A stretch of DNA of 33,319 nucleotides, taken from contig JAHEMR010000015.1 in assembly GCA_024643545.1 (NCBI GenBank), positions 1-33,319 on the forward strand, in the 5' to 3' direction. Positions 8,044-16,403 of the stretch are shown in pieces. The DNA is from Crocinitomicaceae bacterium. GTDB lineage: Bacteria > Bacteroidota > Bacteroidia > Flavobacteriales_D > Crocinitomicaceae. The notes below the pieces were generated by a model that was given only the letters and a program-made list of their open reading frames with translations, did not search any database and had not been told where the DNA came from. Each line of letters begins with the position of its first letter. Positions within the stretch are counted from its first letter, which is position 1. The translations under genes and the position numbers were made by a program.

Positions 8044-9214
8044 GCCAATTCATGTGTTGAATGCCTTGTCCAATTTTCACTGGATAAGCAGCTGACTCAA
8101 TGCCAAATTTTGCTAAATACTGTTTCGAAAGTTGTGTGACAGCAGCTTGAACGTCATCTTGGTGAATCAAGATCAACAAACAACCTCCAAATCCACCGCC
8201 CATCATGCGAGCACCAAGTACACCTGTACAAGCAAGCGCTTGATCGTGAAGAAAATCCAACTCAGCGCAACTGACTTCATACATTTCTGAGAGACCTCGA
8301 TGTGTTGCATTGAGCAATGAACCTAAGTGTTCAAATCGCTTGTCTTCGATGGATTTCATGGCATCACTCACACGTTGAATTTCCTCCATTACGAATGAAG
8401 CTCGTTTATGGGAAACATCGCCGATTTCTGCTTTGATTTGCTCGAGTTGTGTTTCGTTAACATCGCGAAAGGAATGTACGCTAGTAAAAGTTGACTTAAG
8501 TAACTCTTTAGCTTTTTCGACTTCTCGTCTTCGCTGATTGTAAGCTGAATCCGCAAGTGAATGCTTGACTTTGGAATCAATCAATAAAAAAGTGTATGGT
8601 TCGAAATCCGCAGGAACGTATGAAAAGGACAAATCTTGACAGTCCATTAGAAGCAAGTGATTTTTCTGTCCGAACACAGTCGCAAATTGATCCATTAATC
8701 CACAGTTTACACCTGCAAATTCATGTTCCGTTCGTTGACCAATCAGCGCCAACTCTTTTTTCGATTTACCGGCTTTTGTCCATTCATTCAAGGCATAAGC
8801 AAATCCACAAGAAAGTGCTGCAGAGGAGGAAAGTCCAGCCCCACCTGGAATCGTACTTTTGAAGCACAACTGAAACGGAGCAATGTTTTCTGTGGAGAAT
8901 TGAGACAAAACACCTTTGAAGTAATTGGTCCAATGTGTTTTCTCTGGATGAAAGGTATCGTTGGCGTCACATTGAAATTCTTCGTTTAAATCAAGTGCGG
9001 TAATGAGTGAAAGTTCTCCGTTCGCTGGTCCGATGGCGAAACCCATAAATTTATCAATGGCCGCCGGACAAACATAACCGTCGTTGTAATCGATGTGTTC
9101 ACCGATTACATTAATTCGTCCGGGAGCAAAAACGAGTAGGGAAGGACTCCTCCCAAATTGCGCTTTGAAGTCTAGACTTAATTCCCGAATGAGTCCGTTG
9201 GGTACATCGATCAT
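8030..9214 (-). CDS. galK: Galactokinase
   Basis: It phosphorylates alpha-D-galactose at C1 with ATP, in the cytoplasm. A GHMP-kinase fold of 394 residues. Motifs are the galactokinase signature GRINVIGEHIDYNDG (32-46), the ATP loop GGAGLSSSAAL (124-134), catalytic Asp175 in CGLMDQFA, and GARMMGGGFGG near the C-terminus. The frame extends two codons upstream to a TTG at 9220 that overlaps the preceding stop; I chose ATG 9214, two bases after that stop. It sits between the GH2 gene and galT in the operon. Confidence 0.96.
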   Translation of the reverse strand: MIDVPNGLIRELSLDFKAQFGRSPSLLVFAPGRINVIGEHIDYNDGYVCPAAIDKFMGFAIGPANGELSLITALDLNEEFQCDANDTFHPEKTHWTNYFKGVLSQFSTENIAPFQLCFKSTIPGGAGLSSSAALSCGFAYALNEWTKAGKSKKELALIGQRTEHEFAGVNCGLMDQFATVFGQKNHLLLMDCQDLSFSYVPADFEPYTFLLIDSKVKHSLADSAYNQRRREVEKAKELLKSTFTSVHSFRDVNETQLEQIKAEIGDVSHKRASFVMEEIQRVSDAMKSIEDKRFEHLGSLLNATHRGLSEMYEVSCAELDFLHDQALACTGVLGARMMGGGFGGCLLILIHQDDVQAAVTQLSKQYLAKFGIESAAYPVKIGQGIQHMNWHEQV

Positions 9215-9216
9215 TT

Positions 9217-11559
9217 TCAAGGTTTTATTATGTAAATAAGCGTACCCAAATTTGGAGAAGTCGCCTGGATGTGAATTTCATCGTGAAAGGAAGTTGTTCG
9301 AACTAGTATCGACGCAATTCCCGCTTCCGCTTTCACTGGGTTTTCGCCAATCAATTCCACGTTTTTTCCTTTGATGATTTCAAACGTTACTTCATTTTGC
9401 GCCGTTGAAACCAGCGATTCATGATCTAAGATTTTGACACGAGCAAAAAACACATCCATGTGATCGGAAGCAATGGGAATTCCCATAAAATCGACTTCCA
9501 TGTCCATTCCGTCCGGATTCGTTGCGGTGGACACTCTATCTAATCCGACTTCTTTTCCGTCATCAAAAGCAACCGCCATCAATGTACCAGCTTCGAATGC
9601 ATCGACATGAAAGACAAAGGGAGCTTGAGAAAGGTGATCACTGAGTTCGTTCACGGTCGGAGTTTTCCGTCCAATCAAGGAATCGTTTAGATACAATTTC
9701 ACTTCCTCAGCATTACTGAATACGGTAACATCCAGCGGTGAATCCGGCGACCAGTAACTCGCAATTTCGATGTTATTTGGAGGTGCAAGTCGTGAATCTC
9801 GCGAAAAATCCCTTGGTGAAATTTGACTTTTATAAAAGTCGTAGGAGAACTTCGGAATGCGGAAAATATCAGCGATTCCCGAAGATTCCAAATCCGGACT
9901 GTAGCCACGGTTGTAATCAAACATCAGCCAATTTGCTTCACCGATGGTCGTTGCTCCTTTTCGATTGGAGTTTGAGGCTTCCTGAAAATTAGTCGTTTGC
10001 TGCAAGAGTCGTTTTTCGCCATCAGAACGCAATTGACGTGAAGTTCGTTCCTCTTCTTTCAAATCCGAAAAGGACTTCTGTTGGAAACCAGCATTTTGAG
10101 CATAGTATTCCCAATCGCCATATTCAGCTATTAGGATGTGTTTCGCACCATTCCGATAATGATTCCAATAATCTGGTGCTTTTCCATGCTGACGTGCCGG
10201 TATAAATAAATCGTAGGATGCATCATCGATCCAACTCGCACTGATGGAATAAAACGGGAATTCTTGATCTAAAATCTGATTCAATTCAGCCATAAACGGT
10301 TTTTCCATCCACGTTTCATTCAAGGAATTCTCCCAGAAAAGCACACACGTTCGGTTTCGGTCACGACGAACCATGTCCCGTAAATTCTGTTTGACATTCG
10401 CTTGAAAGGTAGAATCACCCATGAACTGCCAACCTGGAAGGGAATTCATCACAATCAATCCAAGTTCATCACAGGCATCTAAAAATGCTTCTGATTGTGG
10501 ATAATGGGATAAGCGTACAAAATTGAATCCTGCATTTTTAATGAGAACAGCATCACGCCAGTTTGCTTCGTCCGAAAGCGCATATCCAATGTATGGGTAT
10601 TCTTGATGGCGGTTTGTTCCAGATAAAAAGTACTTTTCATTATTCAAATAAAATCCATCTTCTTTCAATTCAAAGAAACGAATCCCGACTTTTTGGTTTT
10701 GTTCATCCACCAATTTATTGTCTTTGTAGACACGAACAGTCATATGATACAAAAACGGATGACTCGGACTCCATAGTTCTGCATGAGCCACACTTACATT
10801 TGATTCAATTTGAAGACTTGTATGTCCTAGTAATTCTTGTGTATTAGAAATACTTCGATTCGAAAATCCTTTTCCATCCGTAATCGTTGTTTCAACTCGA
10901 ATGTTAGCAGGATTTTTCGATTCATTTTTTACATGAACAAGGACTTTCGCCTTCGCAGTGGAGGCCTGAAAAGAATTAAAATTGACAAAAATACCACCTG
11001 AAGCCGGAATGTTTTCATGCACGGCATCGGTGATGTGAATTTCATTCGTTTTAATGAGTTTTACATTGCGGTATATTCCTCCGTAGTAATTAAAATCAAG
11101 ATCTTTTAACGGTTTCCCTGGTGGGATTTGTGGGTTATCCTCGTTGTTGACCCGTACTTCAATGACGTTTTTGCCATGTGTTAATGCGGATGTTAAATCA
11201 ACAGTAAAAGGAAGGTATCCACCTTCATGTGTCGTCATCCTTGTTCCATTCAGGTAAACGGTAGCGGTCATCATGACGCCTTCGAAATACAAAAATGCTT
11301 TTTCATTTTTCTTCAGGTGGCAGGTAAACGATTTACGGTAAACGCAATCCCCTTGAAATTGTGAAACCACCACTTTGGACTCCAATCGAGCTGTGTGCGG
11401 AAGGGTCACTTTTTCCCAAGCTTGGAAAATTGGACTTCCCTTTACATCTGCACGTAAAAACTCCCAATCGGAATTAAATGATTCTTCAGATCGTTGTCCA
11501 AACAATCCAAATGCGAATAATAGAAGAAAAACGAAAATGCAGGAACTTTTCTGAATCAT
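9217..11559 (-). CDS. GH2 beta-galactosidase-like glycoside hydrolase, exported
   Basis: A 780-residue protein with a signal peptide ending around GLFGQ (residue 22). Domains in order: a jelly-roll sugar-binding domain (about 25-170), an Ig-like domain (180-295), a TIM barrel (300-585), then DUF4982-like and Ig-like domains (600-780). SGTNRHQEYP and RLSHYPQSEAFLDACDELG are GH2 barrel hallmarks. Acid/base Glu415 lies in FWENSLNET and nucleophile Glu479 in LIAEYGDW. The family includes beta-galactosidases, glucuronidases and mannosidases; the galactanase, galactokinase and galactose transporter around it favour beta-galactosidase. It probably acts in the periplasm on galacto-oligosaccharides. 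It starts 4 bp after the GH53 stop. Confidence 0.92.
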   Translation of the reverse strand: MIQKSSCIFVFLLLFAFGLFGQRSEESFNSDWEFLRADVKGSPIFQAWEKVTLPHTARLESKVVVSQFQGDCVYRKSFTCHLKKNEKAFLYFEGVMMTATVYLNGTRMTTHEGGYLPFTVDLTSALTHGKNVIEVRVNNEDNPQIPPGKPLKDLDFNYYGGIYRNVKLIKTNEIHITDAVHENIPASGGIFVNFNSFQASTAKAKVLVHVKNESKNPANIRVETTITDGKGFSNRSISNTQELLGHTSLQIESNVSVAHAELWSPSHPFLYHMTVRVYKDNKLVDEQNQKVGIRFFELKEDGFYLNNEKYFLSGTNRHQEYPYIGYALSDEANWRDAVLIKNAGFNFVRLSHYPQSEAFLDACDELGLIVMNSLPGWQFMGDSTFQANVKQNLRDMVRRDRNRTCVLFWENSLNETWMEKPFMAELNQILDQEFPFYSISASWIDDASYDLFIPARQHGKAPDYWNHYRNGAKHILIAEYGDWEYYAQNAGFQQKSFSDLKEEERTSRQLRSDGEKRLLQQTTNFQEASNSNRKGATTIGEANWLMFDYNRGYSPDLESSGIADIFRIPKFSYDFYKSQISPRDFSRDSRLAPPNNIEIASYWSPDSPLDVTVFSNAEEVKLYLNDSLIGRKTPTVNELSDHLSQAPFVFHVDAFEAGTLMAVAFDDGKEVGLDRVSTATNPDGMDMEVDFMGIPIASDHMDVFFARVKILDHESLVSTAQNEVTFEIIKGKNVELIGENPVKAEAGIASILVRTTSFHDEIHIQATSPNLGTLIYIIKP

Positions 11560-11563
11560 AGCG

Positions 11564-12613
11564 TTAATTTAAAAAAGCATCTAACGCAGTAGATGGTTTA
11601 CCGTTGTTTTGCCAGCAATTCAATTGATAATTGCTCCACGATTTCGCTCCTTCCGGTTCCCAGTAAATGACTCCGAGTCCACGCTTTCCTGGAATGCCAC
11701 GAACGATGGAAATAACTTGATTTAACATGTCCTGTGTATTTTGAACCAGCGTGTAATCGCCACCAACTTCTACAACCATGACATCTTTATCATAACGCGT
11801 GACCATGTCATTTAAATTCGTTTCTAAGTCGTTAATTGTCGCTGTGTAATCCGTGCCAAGCCAATACGGGTAATACGAAGCACCGATCACATCGAATTTC
11901 ATACCATTTGCAACTGCTAAATCAAAGAACCAACGAAATCGAGCGTTGTCATTTCCTTTGTCGATGTGCACAATTACTTTGATGTTCGAATCGATGTCTT
12001 TCGTTGCATCGTAGCCTTTATTCACAAGTGCGGACAATTGTCCAAAATTGGTATATGATCCTTCAGGCCACAACATTCCGCTTGGAATTTCATTTCCAAT
12101 TTGAACCCACTCCGGAGTGACGCCAGCGGTTTTCAGGGCATTCAACACATCATAAGTATGTTGATAAACAGAATCTTTCAATGCGGCAAAAGTACAATTC
12201 GCCCAAGCAGCAGGTTTTGTTTGATTCGCTGGATCCGCCCAGGTATCTGAGTAATGAAAATCAATCATAACGCGCATGCCCAATTCTTTCGCTCGAACGG
12301 CCATCGCAACGGTTTCTTCTTTGGAGCAATGTCCACTTTGCGGATTATTCGACGGATTGACAAACACGCGCAGTCGCACGGTATTCATTCCTCGGTTTTT
12401 TAAGATTTCTAAACAATCTGTTTCGGTTCCATCGGATTCGAAAAACTTAAATCCACTTGCTTCCATTTGCGGCAACCAACTCACGTCGCCTCCTTTTGCT
12501 AAATAATCAACTGCCACTGGTGGAGTAGGTGGTTTCGGTTTATTTTTATCCTTACAGGATGCAGAAATTCCAAGAAAAGAGAAAAGTAGGATACTTAAAA
12601 GTTGTTTAAACAT
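11564..12613 (-). CDS. Arabinogalactan endo-beta-1,4-galactanase, GH53 lipoprotein
   Basis: It cuts beta-1,4-galactan, as in pectin side chains, into short oligosaccharides. A 349-residue protein: a lipoprotein signal with Cys20 in SASCKDKNK, a Pro-rich linker, then one barrel from about residue 36 (GGDVSWLPQMEASG). GH53 marks are MNTVRLRVF, MIDFHYSDTWADP, acid/base Glu175 in VQIGNEI, ASYYPYW and nucleophile Glu282 in VVEVGG. Lys-Asp after the lipid Cys may favour surface export, as described for other Bacteroidota, but this is inference. Its start overlaps the galM stop by 8 bp. It defines the locus as galactan-directed. Confidence 0.95.
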   Translation of the reverse strand: MFKQLLSILLFSFLGISASCKDKNKPKPPTPPVAVDYLAKGGDVSWLPQMEASGFKFFESDGTETDCLEILKNRGMNTVRLRVFVNPSNNPQSGHCSKEETVAMAVRAKELGMRVMIDFHYSDTWADPANQTKPAAWANCTFAALKDSVYQHTYDVLNALKTAGVTPEWVQIGNEIPSGMLWPEGSYTNFGQLSALVNKGYDATKDIDSNIKVIVHIDKGNDNARFRWFFDLAVANGMKFDVIGASYYPYWLGTDYTATINDLETNLNDMVTRYDKDVMVVEVGGDYTLVQNTQDMLNQVISIVRGIPGKRGLGVIYWEPEGAKSWSNYQLNCWQNNGKPSTALDAFLN

Positions 12614-13631
12614 GGTCTTTATTTACAAAGTGAAAGGTCGTGTTATTTTCATAGACTTTATCTTTTTCCAATAAACTTGATGGAAAATGAGCATGGTTTG
12701 GGGCGTCGGGGAAATTCTGCATTTCAAAGCAAATTCCACTTTTGGAGTGATAGGTCTTTCCATTTTTTCCAGTCAAGTGGGAGGGAAGTCCACAACCTAT
12801 AAAAATGTGTCCAGCAGCTTGATTCGAATACACGGACATTTGCCAATCGTTTGACGGATTCAGGAGTTTTGCTTGAATTCCGTTTGACGTTTCTAAAACA
12901 AATGAATGATCGATGCCATCTAATAGTTCTTTCGGCAAGGCTTGTTGAAGTGGATTTTTCGTCCATTGGTGCACTTTTCCAGTTGGAATGTTTTCACTGT
13001 CTTTAACCAAATAGCGCATCGAATTAATATAAACAGATTGACCTTCGACGCTTGATGCATGTCCGTCCAAATTCCAATAATGGTGTTGCGTTAGGTTAAT
13101 GATGGTATCCTCCGTGGAAACTGCACGCATAGTGATTTTCAATTCGTTTTCATCCGTTAAGGCATACGTTACTTGAACAGTTAACTCTCCCGGATAGTTT
13201 TCCGTCCCGGCTGGACATACATAACGAAACGTTAGTTCACGTGCAGAAGATTGCTTGTCTGCATCCCAATACGCCCGACTAAATGAATTCAATCCACCAT
13301 GCAAGTGATGTCCCTCGTTGTTCTTCGTTAACTGTATTTCCTTTTCTCCGATTTGAACTTTTCCATTCCGAATACGACCGGCATAGCGTCCAACGATGCA
13401 ACCAAAATACGGTGGATTCTCCATTTCCATCGATTGGAGGTATTGGTTCAGAGAATCAAAGCCGAGAACTACATCGATGCCTCCGTCTTCAACAGGCAAA
13501 AGACACGACCGCAGCACTGCTCCATAATTTATAAATTCAAGCTGGAGCCCATTGACATTCGTCAAAAAGTACGAGTAGACTTCTTTTCCAAAGGGCAAAA
13601 CTCCGAATAAAGTCGGCTTTTTGAATTCCAT
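12606..13631 (-). CDS. galM: Aldose 1-epimerase (mutarotase)
   Basis: It interconverts beta- and alpha-galactose, supplying the alpha anomer to GalK. I take the internal ATG at 13631 (MEFKKPTLFG), giving 341 residues. The upstream ATG at 13688 lies in a candidate operator and adds 19 residues unlike the family. Motifs are GRYAGRIRNG (81-90), the LHGG region near 110-112, catalytic His183 in NLTQHHYWNL and the C-terminal FEMQNFPDAPNH, which holds the catalytic Glu. There is no signal peptide, so it is cytoplasmic. It is the first gene of the six-gene operon, divergent from the regulator at 13738. Confidence 0.93.
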   Translation of the reverse strand: MEFKKPTLFGVLPFGKEVYSYFLTNVNGLQLEFINYGAVLRSCLLPVEDGGIDVVLGFDSLNQYLQSMEMENPPYFGCIVGRYAGRIRNGKVQIGEKEIQLTKNNEGHHLHGGLNSFSRAYWDADKQSSARELTFRYVCPAGTENYPGELTVQVTYALTDENELKITMRAVSTEDTIINLTQHHYWNLDGHASSVEGQSVYINSMRYLVKDSENIPTGKVHQWTKNPLQQALPKELLDGIDHSFVLETSNGIQAKLLNPSNDWQMSVYSNQAAGHIFIGCGLPSHLTGKNGKTYHSKSGICFEMQNFPDAPNHAHFPSSLLEKDKVYENNTTFHFVNKDHV

Positions 13632-13687
13632 TTTACGAGAAAGGATTTTAGTTCGCAATGAAACTACGAAAGGATTTTCAATAAGCA

Positions 13688-13727
13688 TACCAGTACCTAC
13701 CAGTTTATCCGTAAATTAGCTACCAGT
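13688..13727. promoter_or_regulatory. Candidate operator: three TACCAGT repeats between galM and its regulator
   Basis: TACCAGT occurs at 13688-13694, 13698-13704 and 13721-13727, all in one orientation and spaced 10 and 23 bp apart, that is one and about two helical turns. All lie in the 106-bp gap between the divergent galM and GntR-type genes. A second pair, AAAGGATTTT at 13640-13649 and 13669-13678, lies on the galM side. Binding by the adjacent regulator is inferred. Confidence 0.55.
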
Positions 13728-13737
13728 TTTTACATTC

Positions 13738-14736
13738 ATGCCGCTTCTTAAAATTGATCAGAACTCCACACAAACGAAGTACAAGCAACTTGTACATGGA
13801 ATCGAGCGGGCATTATCCGAGAAACGATTGAGCTTGAACGACAAGCTGCCATCCATTAATAAAGTAGCACTAGCAAACGGACTTTCCAGGGATACGGTTT
13901 TGCAAGCATATGACGAATTAAAGAAGCGGGGATTGATTTATTCCATTCTTGGGAAAGGATATTTTGTCAAAAGTCTTGGTTTCCACCATGAGCAACATTT
14001 ATTTCTATTATTTGATGAATTAAACTCATTTAAAGAATTAATTTACAATGGTTTCCTAGAAGAAATAAAAGAAAAAGCCGAACTCGATATTTACTTTCAT
14101 CACTTCAATTCACAGGTGTTTCAAAAGCTCATTTCTGAAAGCGTTGGCAAGTATTCAAAGTACATTATTATGCCGTCGAATTTACCGAATACGTATGAAG
14201 CGATTGCTAAATTACCGAAAGAGGATGTCTACATTTTAGATCAAACGAATGAAAACCTCCGTCATTTTCCTTCTGTTCATCAAGATTTCGCGAAGGACAT
14301 GAAACGTGGACTAACCGAGGTGCAATCACGCTTAAAGTACTACCGGAAATTGTTTTTGATTTATCCTGGAAACAAAGAGCCTATTGGAATGGTGGAAGGA
14401 TTTCAAGATTTTTGTTCGGAAATCAAGTTTCCTTCGGAAGTCATTCATTCGGTGGAAGAAAATAGCATTCAAAAAGGAGCGGTGTTTGTTATTCCAAACG
14501 ACGATCACTTGGTCGAAGTCATTGAAATCACCAAAAGTAAAAACCTAGAAATCGGAAAACACATCGGAATCATTTCCTATAATGATATTCCCTTAAAGAA
14601 GGTAATTGAAAACGGCATTACAACGATTTCGACAGACTTTTATCAGATGGGCAAAACGATGGGACGCATGGTTTTAAGCGGAAAGAAACAACGTTTGGAG
14701 AATCCATCGCGCATCGTCCTAAGACAAAGCTTATAA
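13738..14736 (+). CDS. GntR-type regulator with LacI-like sugar-binding domain
   Basis: A 332-residue protein. The N-terminal GntR winged helix spans about residues 12-78 (KLPSINKVALANGLSRDTV, then KRGLIYSILGKGYFV). The rest resembles a periplasmic-binding-protein/LacI effector domain, with a late FVIPNDDHLVEV strand and GIISYNDIPLKKVIENGITTIS, typical of LacI-type ligand domains. This AraR-like arrangement fits a sugar-responsive repressor. It diverges from galM and very likely controls the galactan operon through the TACCAGT repeats; galactose or a galactan fragment is the expected inducer. Its stop shares the palindrome TTATAA with the stop of the convergent methyltransferase. Confidence 0.88.
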   Translation: MPLLKIDQNSTQTKYKQLVHGIERALSEKRLSLNDKLPSINKVALANGLSRDTVLQAYDELKKRGLIYSILGKGYFVKSLGFHHEQHLFLLFDELNSFKELIYNGFLEEIKEKAELDIYFHHFNSQVFQKLISESVGKYSKYIIMPSNLPNTYEAIAKLPKEDVYILDQTNENLRHFPSVHQDFAKDMKRGLTEVQSRLKYYRKLFLIYPGNKEPIGMVEGFQDFCSEIKFPSEVIHSVEENSIQKGAVFVIPNDDHLVEVIEITKSKNLEIGKHIGIISYNDIPLKKVIENGITTISTDFYQMGKTMGRMVLSGKKQRLENPSRIVLRQSL

Positions 14737-15342
14737 TTTCACCATCGAAGCAAATACAAAGTTTTGGGTCGTTCCGAATGGTGTCATGTGGTCTTCTCGC
14801 TTCGTCGTCTGTACTTCGAATCCATGGGGGCCAAACAATTGACCTAATTCGTTTTCATCGTATTGCGTGATTTCCAATCCACTGCACTTGAATGGACCAT
14901 TCGTGGAAAAAGTTCCAATGACTAGTTGCTTGACATGCTTCGAAACGAGCTCCATATACCGTTCAATGTCCTTCTGACTCGTTAAAAAGTGAAATGCCGC
15001 GCGGTCGTGCCATAAGTCATAGTTCTGAAGCGGTTCGAAGTCATTGATATCCGAAACAATCCAAGTAACCAAACTCGCTTTCTCACCTAAACGCACTTTT
15101 GCGCGTTCAATCGCATGGGCGGAGATATCTAAGACACTGAGATTGGTATATCCTAAATCAATTAAAAAATCGACTAATAAACTATCTCCACCGCCGATAT
15201 CAATGATGGAAGCAGATTTTTCCAACTGAAAAGAAGAAATAAAATCCAACGATATAGCCGGTCTTTCTTGAGTCCATGATACTTCTTGGGGAGTTTTTGT
15301 CGCGTAAACGGTTTCCCAATGTTCTTTTAAGTTATTCTCCAT
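14731..15342 (-). CDS. Class I SAM-dependent methyltransferase
   Basis: A 203-residue protein with a Rossmann-like methyltransferase fold. Motif I is IIDIGGGDSLLVD (about 46-58), the acidic post-I strand is LSVLDIS, and YDLWHDRAAFHFL is motif IV-like. The N-terminal HWETVYATK and late FSTNGPFKCSGLEI resemble small-molecule methyltransferases of the UbiE/thiopurine/trans-aconitate type found widely in bacteria. The substrate cannot be read from the sequence. A CATCTTTG box ends 4 bases before the ATG, so the mRNA may be nearly leaderless. Confidence 0.85.
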   Translation of the reverse strand: MENNLKEHWETVYATKTPQEVSWTQERPAISLDFISSFQLEKSASIIDIGGGDSLLVDFLIDLGYTNLSVLDISAHAIERAKVRLGEKASLVTWIVSDINDFEPLQNYDLWHDRAAFHFLTSQKDIERYMELVSKHVKQLVIGTFSTNGPFKCSGLEITQYDENELGQLFGPHGFEVQTTKREDHMTPFGTTQNFVFASMVKL

Positions 15343-15346
15343 ACCG

Positions 15347-15354
15347 CAAAGATG
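15347..15354 (-). promoter_or_regulatory. Likely -7 box of the methyltransferase gene
   Basis: The minus strand reads CATCTTTG, 7 of 8 matches to TAnnTTTG, and ends 4 bases before the ATG at 15342. The same variant occurs upstream of marR. Confidence 0.4.
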
Positions 15355-15400
15355 AAGGAAATTCTATCATCCAATTGTAACTTGGGTTTCTTTTAGCAAT

Positions 15401-15622
15401 TTATTTGCAAATCCAATTCCAGAAACGCTTATGGATCTTTGGTAAAAAAATCCCCATGATTGGAACGAGAATCAATGTAAACACAAGTGTCTTTACCAAT
15501 TGATGCTGCTCTTTTACCAATGGAAATACAAAGGCAAACATCACGTTAATAAGTGGGTAAACAAATAACCATGACACGAGCATGATTTTCCATTTTTTGG
15601 GTTTTTGAGGAGAGTCAGACAT
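15401..15622 (-). CDS. Small two-helix membrane protein, unknown function
   Basis: From ATG 15622 (MSDSPQKPKKWKIML) the product is 73 residues with two hydrophobic helices (about 13-33 and 43-61), a basic N-terminus and a basic, Trp-containing C-terminus (HKRFWNWICK). The WLFVYPLINVMF and LVFTLILVPIMG pattern resembles the transmembrane tail seen in some antibiotic-biosynthesis-monooxygenase-like proteins, here as a stand-alone protein. The frame stays open upstream to 15787, but those 55 codons lack protein-like character, so I leave them out. It lies 58 bp before the methyltransferase gene on the same strand. Confidence 0.6.
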   Translation of the reverse strand: MSDSPQKPKKWKIMLVSWLFVYPLINVMFAFVFPLVKEQHQLVKTLVFTLILVPIMGIFLPKIHKRFWNWICK

Positions 15623-15824
15623 AAGAATGTAATTTTTTATAAAGCTAATCAAATCATGTGGCTTATACCTTATTTTTTCAATCATTGAGTCATTTTTCGT
15701 TTCATTGATCTTGAAATCCATTAAAAAATTATGTATGTCTAGAATGATCAAACGAACTACTGTATCTGAACCATAATTCTTCATCAAACCTAGGAATTCC
15801 GATTTCTTTTCGCAACTTTACATC

Positions 15825-16403
15825 ATGCAAATCTGTGTCTACTGCGCGTCAAGTGCGCAAATCCATCCGGAGTATTTTAAAGCGACTGAGGAACTCGCTC
15901 ATATCTTCGCGAAAAATAATGTTCAAGTTGTTTTCGGAGGTGGGTCATCAGGGCTCATGGGACAATTGGCAGATGGTGTTTTAGCTGCTGGCGGCCAAAT
16001 CAAAGGAATCATGCCACAGTTTATGAATGAAGTAGAGTGGGGGCATCGTGGTGTTTCCGATTTCGTTTACACAGAAACCATGCACGAACGGAAGGCGAAG
16101 TTTTTAGAAGGAACAGATGCTTTGGTCGCATTACCCGGCGGACCAGGGACCTTCGAGGAATTGTTTGAAGCAATTACCTTGAAAAAATTGGCGCAATTCA
16201 CGAAACCGATCATCATCCTGAATACACGAAATTACTTTGATGCCTTTCAATTGATTATGCAACAAGCAGTCTCAGAGAAATTTATGTCCGATGATTTGGG
16301 AGATTTGTATCAAATCGTTCAAACACCTGAAGAGGTACTTCCTGCCATTGAGAAAACACAAGCATGGACAAAGTCCATTCACGACGCAGGAAAACTGCGT
16401 TAA
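15825..16403 (+). CDS. LOG-family cytokinin riboside 5'-monophosphate phosphoribohydrolase
   Basis: A 192-residue protein of the LOG (TIGR00730) family, which hydrolyses nucleoside 5'-monophosphates to base plus ribose 5-phosphate. The family is often misnamed lysine decarboxylase. Diagnostic features are the N-terminal ICVYCASS, the loop GGGSSGLMG (38-46), the MHERK active-site helix with Arg89, and PGGPGTFEE (104-112). It is cytoplasmic and has no signal. The start is the only ATG that fits. Its stop abuts the stop of the convergent phosphatase-fold gene with no gap. Confidence 0.93.
   Translation: MQICVYCASSAQIHPEYFKATEELAHIFAKNNVQVVFGGGSSGLMGQLADGVLAAGGQIKGIMPQFMNEVEWGHRGVSDFVYTETMHERKAKFLEGTDALVALPGGPGTFEELFEAITLKKLAQFTKPIIILNTRNYFDAFQLIMQQAVSEKFMSDDLGDLYQIVQTPEEVLPAIEKTQAWTKSIHDAGKLR

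Noticed and set aside
13632..13688. Upstream ATG of galM at 13688
   Set aside because: It would add 19 residues unlike aldose epimerases, and the ATG overlaps the first TACCAGT repeat.
15623..15787. 55-codon upstream extension of the small membrane protein
   Set aside because: It lacks recognisable protein character, and the internal ATG gives a clean membrane protein.
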